From Arcticibacter sp. (lineage in GTDB: Bacteria > Bacteroidota > Bacteroidia > 2-12-FULL-35-15), in the NCBI GenBank assembly GCA_021155045.1, contig JAJNQB010000016.1, forward strand, positions 68,710-132,709: a DNA stretch of 64,000 nucleotides, written 5' to 3'. Shown piece by piece: positions 43,607 to 52,617 of the stretch. The notes beneath the pieces were generated by a model, which saw only the letters and a program-made list of their open reading frames with translations, did no database searches and was not told where the DNA came from. The stretch's first letter is position 1; every line of letters starts with the position of its first letter. The translations under genes were made by a program, and so were the position numbers.

Positions 43607-44287
43607 ATGATTTCAATTTTTAATAATCCTTCAGTACATTGGTTGCGTTGGCTTTTTACAAAAACTACATACCAAATGCAAAATGCTGGAAAGCATTTGC
43701 ATATTGAGTATATGGTCGAAATTAAAAATTGTTCTTTTGGACTATATAACAAGCTTTACAAGTTTGCAAGGTTAAGAGATTCTTCTTTGGGCGATTTTAG
43801 TTATGTTGCACGTAATTGCCAAATTTATAATACAGAGATAGGAAAATATACTTGTATAGGACCTAACGTAAATACAGGCATGGGAGCACACCCAAGTTCT
43901 GAATTTGTTTCATCTCATCCTTTGTTTTATTCTACATTAGGACAATCATCAGGATTAGTGATTGTAGATAAAAATTTATTTGATGAGTTTCCAAAAACGT
44001 GTATAGGAAATGATGTGTGGATAGGCAATAATGTTACAATAAAATATGGTGTAAAAATTGGGGATGGAGCAATTATTGGAACGGGAGCTGTTGTAACGAA
44101 AGATGTTGAACCCTATAGTATTGTAGGTGGTGTACCTGCTAAAATTATTAAATATAGATTTAAGCAAGAACAAATAGATTTTTTGATGGATTTTAAATGG
44201 TGGGATAAAGATTTAGAGTGGATAAAATCAAATAAAAATTTATTTGTAAATATTGAGCAATTTATGACTCAATACTCATCAAAATAA
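43607..44287 (+). CDS. CatB-related O-acetyltransferase (hexapeptide repeat)
   Basis: A 226-residue left-handed beta-helix protein: GKYTCIGPNVNTGMGAHPSS, then CIGNDVWIGNNVTIKYGVKI, GDGAIIGTGAVVTKDVEPYS and IVGGVPAKIIKYRF. The HP motif (AHPSS) carries the catalytic His of CatB/xenobiotic acetyltransferases. In glycan clusters these O-acetylate sugars. It follows the GNGPSL gene by 6 bases and so shares its transcript. Confidence 0.88.
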   Translation: MISIFNNPSVHWLRWLFTKTTYQMQNAGKHLHIEYMVEIKNCSFGLYNKLYKFARLRDSSLGDFSYVARNCQIYNTEIGKYTCIGPNVNTGMGAHPSSEFVSSHPLFYSTLGQSSGLVIVDKNLFDEFPKTCIGNDVWIGNNVTIKYGVKIGDGAIIGTGAVVTKDVEPYSIVGGVPAKIIKYRFKQEQIDFLMDFKWWDKDLEWIKSNKNLFVNIEQFMTQYSSK

Positions 44288-44398
44288 TACCGATGCAGAA
44301 TCTAATCTGTAATACAAAGCAAGAAACAGTCTTTGGGCTATTTTTGCTAAGTATTGGTATAAGATGCATTAAGACTTTTTTATTCGATAAACTATCGT

Positions 44399-44406
44399 TA
44401 TTTTTG
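44399..44406 (+). promoter_or_regulatory. Putative -7 box (TATTTTTG) for the pse operon
   Basis: TATTTTTG fits TAnnTTTG, 22 bases before the pseB ATG at 44429. It lies in a 141-base gap that separates pseB from the upstream acetyltransferase. No -33 TTTG is seen. Confidence 0.4.
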
Positions 44407-44428
44407 GCTTTCAAAAACAACTGAAATA

Positions 44429-45445
44429 ATGCTTGATTTAAACGGAAAATCAATTTTAATTACTGGCGGAACAGGTTCGCTGGGAAAACATCTTACTAAA
44501 AATATTTTAACAAAATTTCCAAATGTAAAACGCTTGGTTATTTTTTCAAGAGATGAACAAAAGCAGTTTGAAATGGCACAGGAGTATCCAACTTCAAAAT
44601 ATCCTGCTATTCGTTATTTTATTGGTGATGTACGTGATTTTGAACGATTAAAAAAAGCATTTAAAGATATTGAATATGTAATTCATGCAGCAGCAATGAA
44701 ACATGTGCCTATTGCAGAATACAACCCGATGGAATGTGTAAAAACAAATGTATTGGGTGCAGAAAATGTTATCAATGCTGCTTTGGAATCTGAAGTTAAA
44801 AATGTTGTTGCATTGTCAACAGATAAAGCAGCAGCTCCCATAAATTTATATGGAGCAACCAAATTATGTTCTGATAAATTATTTGTTGCTGCAAATAATG
44901 TGAAAGGAAAAAGAGACATAAAATTTTCAGTAGTACGTTATGGAAATGTTATGGGTTCGAATGGTTCTGTAATACCTTTTTTTATTAAAAAGAAAAAAGA
45001 AGGAGTGTTACCAATAACAGATCCAAACATGACTCGTTTTAATATATCATTGCAAGGTGGTGTAGATATGGTGCTGCACGCAATGGAAACAGCTTGGGGA
45101 GGCGAAATATTTGTACCTAAAATCCCTTCTTATAAAATTACTGATGTTGCCGAAGCAATTGCTCCTGAAGCAAAACAAGAAATTGTTGGAATTCGTCCAG
45201 GTGAAAAATTACATGAAGAAATGATAACATCTTCTGATTCTTTTACTACTTATGATTTAGGAAAATATTATGCAATACTACCACAGGTACCTAATTTTAA
45301 TTTGAAGGATTATATTCACCAGTTTAAAGGAAAGCTTGTTACTCAAGGCTTTCAATATAATTCAGGTGAAAACAAAGAGTGGGTTGGAGTAAATGAATTA
45401 AGGGATTTAATAAAGGAGCATGTTGATAGTTCATTTTCAATTTAG
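44429..45445 (+). CDS. pseB: UDP-GlcNAc 4,6-dehydratase (inverting), PseB
   Basis: A 338-residue short-chain dehydrogenase fold. NAD motif GGTGSLGKHL (residues 13-22), SRDEQKQFEM, AAAMKHVPIAEYNPMECVKT, and the catalytic STDKAAAPINLYGATK (Thr131-Asp132-Lys133, Tyr141, Lys145) match PseB/FlaA1. It converts UDP-GlcNAc to the 4-keto-6-deoxy-L-arabino sugar, first step of pseudaminic acid synthesis. It heads a run of co-directional genes; the next expected gene, the aminotransferase pseC, is not there. Confidence 0.93.
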   Translation: MLDLNGKSILITGGTGSLGKHLTKNILTKFPNVKRLVIFSRDEQKQFEMAQEYPTSKYPAIRYFIGDVRDFERLKKAFKDIEYVIHAAAMKHVPIAEYNPMECVKTNVLGAENVINAALESEVKNVVALSTDKAAAPINLYGATKLCSDKLFVAANNVKGKRDIKFSVVRYGNVMGSNGSVIPFFIKKKKEGVLPITDPNMTRFNISLQGGVDMVLHAMETAWGGEIFVPKIPSYKITDVAEAIAPEAKQEIVGIRPGEKLHEEMITSSDSFTTYDLGKYYAILPQVPNFNLKDYIHQFKGKLVTQGFQYNSGENKEWVGVNELRDLIKEHVDSSFSI

Positions 45446-45472
45446 TTTTTCAATCTGTATAAAACACTTTAA

Positions 45473-46276
45473 ATGAAAGAGGTTTCCATTAACGAATATC
45501 TTGATATTAATAATGCTTGGACTAAAAGACTTTTAGGTTTAGCCGATTTTCAAAAGAAAAGAGATATTACTCAAGTTGAAAATGAATATAATTTGGATAA
45601 ATATGCTAAACTTTTAGATTTTGATTTTAAAACTATAGAAGCATATAAATTATTAGAGTTTGAGCAAGCTGGTTTAAACCCAGTTACAGGAGAAATTTAT
45701 ATTTCATTTAAAGACACTATATTTAAAACAAGTGTTAGCAACATGAGAGCATTGTATTATAATATGATAAAAAATACAATGGACAAATATGGCTCTGAAA
45801 ACAATTGCGAGTTGGGTTGTGGATACGGGTTTAATTTAAGTTACTTGAAAGGAAATTGTTATGGTGGAGAATATTCAGCAAATGCTGTTAAATTGGCAAA
45901 AAAGTTAAATTTTGATGTTGTTGAGTTTAATTATTATAATGAAAAAGATTATGATTTTATTAAACCCAACTCAACTATTTTTACAACCCATAGCATAGAA
46001 CAAATTCCAGATGCTAGTACAATCATTAATAGTTTAGAAAAACAAAAAAGTAAAATTAATTATGTTGTTCATTTTGAACCGACTGTTGTAGAGGAAAGAA
46101 CCTCCTTGCTTGGAGCGTTGAGAAATAAATACATGGAACTAAATGATTACAACAGAAATTTAATCAAAATTTTAAAAGAAAGAGGCGATATTGAAATTTT
46201 AGAATTAGATATTGATATTTTTGGACTAGTTCCACTTAATACAACTAACCTAATTGTTTGGAAATTTAGAAAGTAA
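45473..46276 (+). CDS. Class I SAM-dependent methyltransferase within the pse cluster
   Basis: A 267-residue protein. A helical N-terminal region of about 90 residues precedes the SAM-binding loop CELGCGYGFNLSYLKG (residues 113-128) and the acidic GGEYSANAVKLAKKL strand. The later TTHSIEQIPDASTIINSL is a typical post-IV region. It sits where pseC would be expected in other pse operons but is not an aminotransferase: no PLP-lysine motif is visible. It probably methylates the nonulosonic acid or a neighbouring sugar; the substrate is inferred from context only. Confidence 0.78.
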   Translation: MKEVSINEYLDINNAWTKRLLGLADFQKKRDITQVENEYNLDKYAKLLDFDFKTIEAYKLLEFEQAGLNPVTGEIYISFKDTIFKTSVSNMRALYYNMIKNTMDKYGSENNCELGCGYGFNLSYLKGNCYGGEYSANAVKLAKKLNFDVVEFNYYNEKDYDFIKPNSTIFTTHSIEQIPDASTIINSLEKQKSKINYVVHFEPTVVEERTSLLGALRNKYMELNDYNRNLIKILKERGDIEILELDIDIFGLVPLNTTNLIVWKFRK

Positions 46277-47014
46277 TTGAATTTATCTCAACCAAATATT
46301 GGAATAATTACTCAAGCAAGAATGACAAGTTCTCGTTTGCCAGGAAAAATATTAAAAGAAATTAATGGAAAAACTTTACTTGAGTATCATGTTGAAAGGC
46401 TAAAGGCAACAGGTTTTGATATTATAATTGCTACTACTACAAATTCTACAGACGATTGTGTTTGTGAGTTTGCCAAAAAACAAAAAATAAAATTTTACAG
46501 AGGAAGTGAATCCAATGTTCTACGCAGATTTTACGAAGCAGCAAAAGAAAATAAATTGGATATTATTGTAAGAGTTACTTCTGATTGCCCTTTAATTGAC
46601 CCACATTTGATTCGAAATAATGTTGAGAAATATATACAGTTCAACAATGAAAATATGTACCTCAGCAATGGAATTGAGCGAACTTTTTCGCGTGGATTCG
46701 ACTTTGAAATATTTAGTTTTCAATCACTGGAAGATGCTTTTTTTAATGCAAAAGAAGAATCCGATTTAGAACACGTAACTCCTTTTATTTGGAAAAACAA
46801 ATCTGGTAAAATTCAATTCTATTATGTAAAACAAATTGAAAACAATAGTAATTTACGTATCACAGTTGATACAACAGAAGATTTTGAATTAATTAAAAAA
46901 TTAATTGAAGAGTTCAATGCAGATAAATTAGCTTACAATGAAATTGAATCTATTCTAAAAAACAATCCGAATTTGATTGCTATTAATGCTCATGTTGAAC
47001 AAAAAAAAGTTTAA
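46277..47014 (+). CDS. SpsF-type cytidylyltransferase (COG1861), probable CMP-nonulosonate synthetase
   Basis: A 245-residue nucleotidyltransferase starting with TTG immediately after the previous stop. IGIITQARMTSSRLPGKILK (residues 8-27) is the signature of SpsF/COG1861 cytidylyltransferases and differs from the IIPARGGSKRIP of classical PseF/NeuA. RVTSDCPLIDP and SNLRITVDTTEDFELI are further family marks. In this position it should activate the nonulosonic acid with CTP. Confidence 0.82.
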   Translation: MNLSQPNIGIITQARMTSSRLPGKILKEINGKTLLEYHVERLKATGFDIIIATTTNSTDDCVCEFAKKQKIKFYRGSESNVLRRFYEAAKENKLDIIVRVTSDCPLIDPHLIRNNVEKYIQFNNENMYLSNGIERTFSRGFDFEIFSFQSLEDAFFNAKEESDLEHVTPFIWKNKSGKIQFYYVKQIENNSNLRITVDTTEDFELIKKLIEEFNADKLAYNEIESILKNNPNLIAINAHVEQKKV

Positions 47015-47016
47015 AA

Positions 47017-47841
47017 ATGAATACTACTTTAAAACAAAAATTTGATAGAGATGGCTACGTTTTAGCTGAAAAAACTTTTTCTGAAAAAGAAATTTCAAAT
47101 ATGCGTGATTTGGTTTACAAACAATACGAAATGGATAAACAAAAAGGTTTAACATTTCAATTGCCTCATCTGCCAACCAAAGCTAAATATGCAAAAGGGG
47201 ATTTATTAAGCAAAGAATTATTACACAGTATTTTGCTTGATGAAAGAATTTTAACGATTGCTCGAAGTGTTTTAGGTAGTAACAATATCGTTTATTTTGG
47301 AGATAGCTCTTATCAACTTGGAACAGGCTTAAGAGGTTTTCATAGAGATTGTTTGGACAGAACAGACTTATCTGCACCCGATTGGCAAACTGAATATAAT
47401 TTAATCAGAGTTGGAATTTATTTGCAAAATCATAAAAATTATAGTGGTGGACTAAAGGTTAAAATAGCCAGTCATGTTAATGCAGACGGGAAATCTGTTT
47501 TTGTAGATAATGAAGTTGGAGATGTTGTTACTTGGAGTTTAAAAACAATTCATAGTGGAAATGCAGTAAGACTTAAAATGTTCCCTAATTTTTCAATTGA
47601 CAAAGGTGAAGGACGGATTCCTTCTTTTATGAAAAAAGAGGAACCAACAGAACGCATTTCTTTATTTATGACTTTTGGATTAAAGGGTTTTCATCTGGAT
47701 AGATATATTAAAGAATATGAATTAAAAAGAGAAGATACTGTCGCTCATTTAAAAGCTTCAAAATATTCTAAAGAAGCTCTTGAATTAGCTAAAAATAGAA
47801 ATGTTGAAGTATTAAAACTGTTTCCAGAGCAAGACTCATAA
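47017..47841 (+). CDS. PhyH-type Fe(II)/2-oxoglutarate dioxygenase in the pse cluster
   Basis: A 274-residue double-stranded beta-helix enzyme starting KFDRDGYVLAEKTFSEKEIS, as phytanoyl-CoA dioxygenases do. The iron triad is GFHRDCLD (His109, Asp111) and KTIHSGNAVR (His179), with Arg185 for 2-oxoglutarate. It should hydroxylate or otherwise oxidise a small molecule in the cytoplasm. Two bases from the SpsF-type gene and one from pseG, it is clearly part of the operon, so the nonulosonic acid or its precursor is the probable substrate. Confidence 0.82.
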   Translation: MNTTLKQKFDRDGYVLAEKTFSEKEISNMRDLVYKQYEMDKQKGLTFQLPHLPTKAKYAKGDLLSKELLHSILLDERILTIARSVLGSNNIVYFGDSSYQLGTGLRGFHRDCLDRTDLSAPDWQTEYNLIRVGIYLQNHKNYSGGLKVKIASHVNADGKSVFVDNEVGDVVTWSLKTIHSGNAVRLKMFPNFSIDKGEGRIPSFMKKEEPTERISLFMTFGLKGFHLDRYIKEYELKREDTVAHLKASKYSKEALELAKNRNVEVLKLFPEQDS

Positions 47842-47842
47842 A

Positions 47843-48865
47843 ATGAAAAAAAATGTCGTTATAAGAGCTGATGGAGGAACCTCAATTGGAATGGGACATG
47901 TTGTAAGGTGTACTGCTCTTGCCGAAATGCTTATAAATGATTTTAATATTGTATTTGCTATTCAAAATCCCAATGATAGTGTTAAAAAAGTAATAAATAA
48001 AATTACTGACTCCATTATTGAATTAGAAAACACAAGCAATTACGAAAAAGACGCTAGTAATTTTTGTAAACATATTTCTATAAATGATATCGTTGTTTTA
48101 GATGGCTACAATTTTAAAACAGAATATCAGCAAGCGATTAAAGATATTGGGTGCAAATTGGTTGTAATAGATGATTTACATGATTGCCACCACATAGCAG
48201 ATATTGTAATTAATCATGCTGACAATGCTAATGAATCAGATTATTCAGCTGAATTTTATACGAAATTCTGTTTGGGATTAGATTATATATTGTTACGAAA
48301 AGAATTTTTGAATATTCCTTTTCGGAACCAAAAAATAAAAAATGTTAGTCGTTTTTTTATAAGTATGGGGGCTGCGGATATTCATAACAATACTGCAAAG
48401 TTTGCAGAAGCACTAATAGATTTAAAAACAGCAGAAGAAATACATTTGATGGTTTCTGATTTAAATCCTCATTTGAGTTTAATTGAAAATTTAGCATTTG
48501 AGTTTCCTGAAATAAAATTGCATTTTAATTTGCCTGCTAAAAAAGTAGTTGAATTAATTCAGTATTGCGATGTAGTAATTTGTCCTGCAAGTTCAATTTC
48601 GCTTGAATCTTGTGCGGTTGGTGTTGGTTTAATTTCTGGTTATACTGCCGAAAATCAAATAGGAAATTTGAATGGGTTAATAAAACACAAAACTTTAATT
48701 AACTTTGGTAATATAAATCAATTAAGTATTAAAGAAGTTAAGAGTAAGCTTTTAAAATTAATTCCTTATCCTACTGTTTTTAATGAATTAATTACAAATC
48801 AAAAGCAAATGATTGATGGCAAATCGCCTAATAGAATGTTAGCAGTTTTTAAAAATTTGAATTAA
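47843..48865 (+). CDS. pseG: UDP-2,4-diacetamido-2,4,6-trideoxy-L-altropyranose hydrolase PseG
   Basis: A 340-residue GT-B fold hydrolase. IRADGGTSIGMGHVVRC contains the catalytic His19. VVIDDLHDCHHIADIVINHA and CPASSISLESCAVGVGLISG correspond to the UDP-binding C-terminal domain. It releases the free sugar from UDP, which PseI then condenses with PEP. It overlaps pseH by one base (TAATG). Confidence 0.92.
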   Translation: MKKNVVIRADGGTSIGMGHVVRCTALAEMLINDFNIVFAIQNPNDSVKKVINKITDSIIELENTSNYEKDASNFCKHISINDIVVLDGYNFKTEYQQAIKDIGCKLVVIDDLHDCHHIADIVINHADNANESDYSAEFYTKFCLGLDYILLRKEFLNIPFRNQKIKNVSRFFISMGAADIHNNTAKFAEALIDLKTAEEIHLMVSDLNPHLSLIENLAFEFPEIKLHFNLPAKKVVELIQYCDVVICPASSISLESCAVGVGLISGYTAENQIGNLNGLIKHKTLINFGNINQLSIKEVKSKLLKLIPYPTVFNELITNQKQMIDGKSPNRMLAVFKNLN

Positions 48866-49332
48866 TGGGAAACCTTAAATATAGATTTGCGAGAGAAGAA
48901 GATGTTGATTTATATTATACTTGGGCTAATGATAAAGTTGTAAGAGAGAATTCATATAACCAAGAAGAAATAAAATATGAAAATCATGTAAAATGGTTTA
49001 ATAATAAATTAAAATCAAATGATTGTAGATTTTATTTGTTTTTGAATAATAATAATGAGGCTGTAGGTCAAGTTAGAATTGATAAAAACGAAAATGAGGT
49101 TGTTATTGGTATTTCAACAGACAAAAATCATAGAGGGAAAGGTTATGCATCTGAAATGTTAAATATAGCAACAGATAATTATTTGAATACTTATCCCGAC
49201 AGACAAATTGTGGCATATATTAAATTAAAAAATGAAGTTTCATACAAGAGCTTTATCAAAGCAAACTTTGTTGAATGTGGTTTGTTGGAATTTGCAAATG
49301 AAAAAAGTTATAAATTGAGTAAAAAATTATGA
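48865..49332 (+). CDS. pseH: PseH-type GNAT N-acetyltransferase
   Basis: A 155-residue GNAT protein. The acetyl-CoA loop is STDKNHRGKGYASEMLNIAT (R/QxxGxG/A variant) and the N-terminal FAREEDVDLYYTWANDKVVR is shared with PseH/RimJ-like enzymes. It should acetylate the 4-amino group of the UDP-amino sugar before PseG acts. It overlaps pseI by 4 bases (ATGA), indicating coupling. Confidence 0.85.
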   Translation: MGNLKYRFAREEDVDLYYTWANDKVVRENSYNQEEIKYENHVKWFNNKLKSNDCRFYLFLNNNNEAVGQVRIDKNENEVVIGISTDKNHRGKGYASEMLNIATDNYLNTYPDRQIVAYIKLKNEVSYKSFIKANFVECGLLEFANEKSYKLSKKL

Positions 49333-50369
49333 TGGATATTAAAATTGGAAATATTATTATTGGTGAAAATCATAAGCCATTTATAATAGCAGAGATGAGC
49401 GGCAATCATAATCAATCGTTGGATAGAGCTTTGGGATTAGTTGATGCAGCGGCTAAAGCAGGTGCTCATGCTTTAAAATTACAGACATATACTGCTGATA
49501 CCATTACCATGAAAGGAGTAATGACCATTGAAGATAAAAATTCATTGTGGAATGGAAAAGAATTGCATGATTTATACAAAATGGCTTATACGCCTTGGGA
49601 ATGGCATAAAGCAATTTTCGATAGAGCAAAAGAAAAAGGAATGATTGCATTTAGTTCTCCTTTTGATGAATCAGCAGTTGATTTTTTGGAAACATTAAAT
49701 GTCCCTTTATATAAAATTGCTTCTTTTGAAAATACACATCACCCCTTATTAAAAAAAGTTGCACAAACAGGTAAACCTGTTATTGTTTCTACCGGTGTAA
49801 CAGATCAAATTGATATTGATGAAGCGGTGGAAGTATTAAGAAAAAATGGTTGCAAGCAGATTGTACTATTAAAATGCACAAGCACTTACCCTGCAACACC
49901 TGAAAATACTAATTTGATGACGATTCCAGATATGATTAATAAATATAAATGTACGATAGGATTATCTGATCACACAATGGGTATTGGTGCTTCGGTTGCT
50001 GCTGTTGCTTTAGGGGCAAGAGTAATTGAAAAACATTTCACGCTAAAAAGAGCCGATGGTGGAGTGGATAGTTCATTTTCATTAGAACCTGAGGAATTAA
50101 AAGCTTTAGTTATTGAAACAGAACGAGCTTTTTTAGCCTTAGGAAAAGTTCAGTATGGAATTCAAGCAGCAGAAGAAAAAAGTAAATTATTTAAACGTTC
50201 TATTTATGTTTCAAAAGATATAAAAGCAGGAGAAGTGTTTACATCTGACAACCTTAAAATAATTCGTCCTGCATTGGGTTTGGCTCCAAAATACTGGGAT
50301 GATGTAATAGGAAAAAAATCAAAAATAGATTTAAAAGCAGGGGCGCCTTTAACAAAGGATTCAATATAA
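49329..50369 (+). CDS. pseI: Pseudaminic acid synthase PseI
   Basis: A 346-residue NeuB-family enzyme. FIIAEMSGNHNQSLDRALGL (residues 18-37), ALKLQTYTADTITM and KCTSTYPATPENTNLMTIPD are the PseI-type barrel motifs; DHTMGIGASVAAVALGARVI ends the barrel. A C-terminal SAF/antifreeze-like domain (FKRSIYVSKDIKAGEVFTSD) follows. It condenses the 6-deoxy-diacetamido-altrose with PEP to give the nine-carbon acid. The ETNH-like details favour PseI over NeuB/LegI. Confidence 0.93.
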   Translation: MMDIKIGNIIIGENHKPFIIAEMSGNHNQSLDRALGLVDAAAKAGAHALKLQTYTADTITMKGVMTIEDKNSLWNGKELHDLYKMAYTPWEWHKAIFDRAKEKGMIAFSSPFDESAVDFLETLNVPLYKIASFENTHHPLLKKVAQTGKPVIVSTGVTDQIDIDEAVEVLRKNGCKQIVLLKCTSTYPATPENTNLMTIPDMINKYKCTIGLSDHTMGIGASVAAVALGARVIEKHFTLKRADGGVDSSFSLEPEELKALVIETERAFLALGKVQYGIQAAEEKSKLFKRSIYVSKDIKAGEVFTSDNLKIIRPALGLAPKYWDDVIGKKSKIDLKAGAPLTKDSI

Positions 50370-50373
50370 TTTA

Positions 50374-51840
50374 ATGGGCATCATAGAAAAACAGGCAACA
50401 CGTAATGTTATTTACTCTTATTTAGGAGCAGGGCTTGGTTTTATTACTACCATTTGGTTTTCGCACGCATTAACAACTGATGAAAATGGTTTGTTACGTG
50501 TAATGATTTCTTTTTCGGCATTAATTGCTCAGTTTGCAAATCTTGGTTTTCAAACTGTTACCATTCGTTTTTTTCCTTTTTTTAGGAATAAAGAGAAAGG
50601 GCATCATGGCTTTTTATATTACAGTATGCTTGTTGCCTTGCTTGGTTTTGCAATAAGTTTAGTTTTCTTTTTTCTTTTCAAAGATAAATTGGTAGAATCC
50701 AATTCTGAAAAATCGAAACTATTTGTCGAGTACTTATATTATTTAATGCCATTAACTTTTTTCACACTTTTTTTTAATGTATTTGATAGCTATTTAAGAG
50801 CAGGATTTAGTTCTGTTGTAGGTTCAATTTCTAAAGAATTCATTCAGCGAATATTGATTTTAATAGTATTAGCTTTTTATTTTATTGGTTACATTGATTT
50901 TTCTACATTCCTTTTTCTTTATATAACAGCAACTTGTTTACCTACTTTAATGCTTTTGTTTACTATTATTAAAAATGACGAATGGCATATTAAGCCAGTA
51001 AAAGGATTTTTCACAAAAGAATTAAAAAATGATATTTTTAAAATGAGTATTTATTCATTGTTGTCTGGTGGGGCAGGAGCTATTATTTTAAATATTGATG
51101 CTATTATGGTAAACCATATTTTAGGAGAAAGCAAAACAGGTGTTTATGGCATTGCATTTTATTTTGGAACAATCATCGTGATTCCTGCACGATCTATTTA
51201 TCGTATTACCTCTAGTATCGTTGCTGAAGCATTTAAAAAAAATGATTTTAAAGAAATTCATTCACTTTACAATAAATCATGCAATACTCAATTAGCTATT
51301 GGTTTGTTTTTATTTATTGGAATATACACCAACATTGAAAATATTATGCAAATGTTACCAGCAGAATATTATTCAGGTAAAAATGTAATTTTAATAATCA
51401 GTGCCGCTTATTTAATTGAAATGGCAACAGGAATAAATCAAGTAATTATTTCGAATTCAAAATATTTTAGATACGATACTTATTTTGTTTTTGCTTTAGT
51501 AGCAATTGTAATTGTAGCCAATTTAATATTTATTCCACTTTATGGTATTTCTGGTTCAGCGGTGGCAACAGCTATTACTATTTCGGTTGGAAATTTTTTA
51601 AGATTCATCTTTTTGTATTATAAATACAAAATGCAACCTTACGATTTTAATACACTTAAATTAATTGCACTAGCAATTCCGGTTTTTGTTTTAGGCTTTT
51701 TTATTCCGCAATTTCAAAATGCTGTTATAGATATTTTGGTAAGAGGCTCAGCAGTTACTTTAATGTTTACTTTACTTGCTTTATACACCAATGCTACTCC
51801 TGATTTAAACGCGAAGTTTAAAAAAATAATTAGATTTTAG
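50374..51840 (+). CDS. Wzx-type polysaccharide flippase (MATE/PST superfamily)
   Basis: A 488-residue membrane protein with about 12-14 hydrophobic segments. The start is NVIYSYLGAGLGFITTIWFS, with FANLGFQTVTIRFFPFF and LNIDAIMVNHILGESKTGVY. It belongs to the polysaccharide-transport family that flips undecaprenyl-linked repeat units across the inner membrane. It ends the pse operon, 4 bases after pseI. A second flippase gene is at 55268. Confidence 0.9.
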   Translation: MGIIEKQATRNVIYSYLGAGLGFITTIWFSHALTTDENGLLRVMISFSALIAQFANLGFQTVTIRFFPFFRNKEKGHHGFLYYSMLVALLGFAISLVFFFLFKDKLVESNSEKSKLFVEYLYYLMPLTFFTLFFNVFDSYLRAGFSSVVGSISKEFIQRILILIVLAFYFIGYIDFSTFLFLYITATCLPTLMLLFTIIKNDEWHIKPVKGFFTKELKNDIFKMSIYSLLSGGAGAIILNIDAIMVNHILGESKTGVYGIAFYFGTIIVIPARSIYRITSSIVAEAFKKNDFKEIHSLYNKSCNTQLAIGLFLFIGIYTNIENIMQMLPAEYYSGKNVILIISAAYLIEMATGINQVIISNSKYFRYDTYFVFALVAIVIVANLIFIPLYGISGSAVATAITISVGNFLRFIFLYYKYKMQPYDFNTLKLIALAIPVFVLGFFIPQFQNAVIDILVRGSAVTLMFTLLALYTNATPDLNAKFKKIIRF

Positions 51841-51897
51841 TTATTCCAATACCACTTTTCTGGGTGCTATTTCCAAAGATGTACTATCTAATTTTGG

Positions 51898-52617
51898 TTA
51901 ATAGAACACATCTATTGTTGTTGTATCGCCACTTAATACATTAAGAAATAAAGAATCTTTATACATAATTGCATTTTTTTTGTATTTCCAGCGAACAAGA
52001 ACGGTTTTATTTGGATTAACTGTTTTTACAATGGCAGTATCAACATAAGACCCTGCAATATTATTAAAATGATAAAAATAGTTGTAATAATAAATATAAT
52101 ATGCAGGAGGGTAGGGTTTTAAATAAGGATGTACGAATGAAACACTTATTGAATCTGAATTAATACCAGTTGTATCTTTTATGTGTGTTTTTATATAGGA
52201 CATTGGTTTAGCATAAATGGTTGGCAAAATAGCGGTATCATTTTCAACCAATATCCCTGCTAAAAATTCCGTATAACCATAATTGTTATTATTATTTGTA
52301 CTTACAAGCACTTTCATATTATTAGGTGGTTTCGCAGCCCAAGTGGTGTAGCGTGAGCCCCAAGCAAAACGGAAGACATAATAACCATTGCTATTTGTTT
52401 GTCCATAATTATATATATATCGCGAATCATTGGTATAAAAAAGCACGGGGGAATTTGCCATTGGAAGCCCAGTTGTTGTATCAATTATTAAACCCGAAAA
52501 ATATTCTACTCTATAAGTTTCATTTAAACCTGTATCAATAAAAACAACTTCTTCATCTTTTTTACAAGAAATCAAAAACAAAACAGAAAGGAAAAAATAG
52601 ATTGTTTTAGGTTTCAT
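51898..52617 (-). CDS. Lipoprotein of unknown function
   Basis: A 239-residue protein with a lipoprotein signal (FFLSVLFLISCKKDEE, Cys18). The mature part has a carboxypeptidase-regulatory-like fold candidate (SGLIIDTTTGLPMANSPVLF) and a Tyr-rich stretch (PAYYIYYYNYFYHF, about residues 171-184). No enzyme motif is seen and I do not recognise a family. It is transcribed against the glycan genes on both sides. Confidence 0.65.
   Translation of the reverse strand: MKPKTIYFFLSVLFLISCKKDEEVVFIDTGLNETYRVEYFSGLIIDTTTGLPMANSPVLFYTNDSRYIYNYGQTNSNGYYVFRFAWGSRYTTWAAKPPNNMKVLVSTNNNNNYGYTEFLAGILVENDTAILPTIYAKPMSYIKTHIKDTTGINSDSISVSFVHPYLKPYPPAYYIYYYNYFYHFNNIAGSYVDTAIVKTVNPNKTVLVRWKYKKNAIMYKDSLFLNVLSGDTTTIDVFY

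Noticed and set aside
44288..44398. Imperfect inverted repeat (ATACCGATGC / GCATCTTATACC) before pseB
   Set aside because: Too many mismatches and no second copy found in the window.
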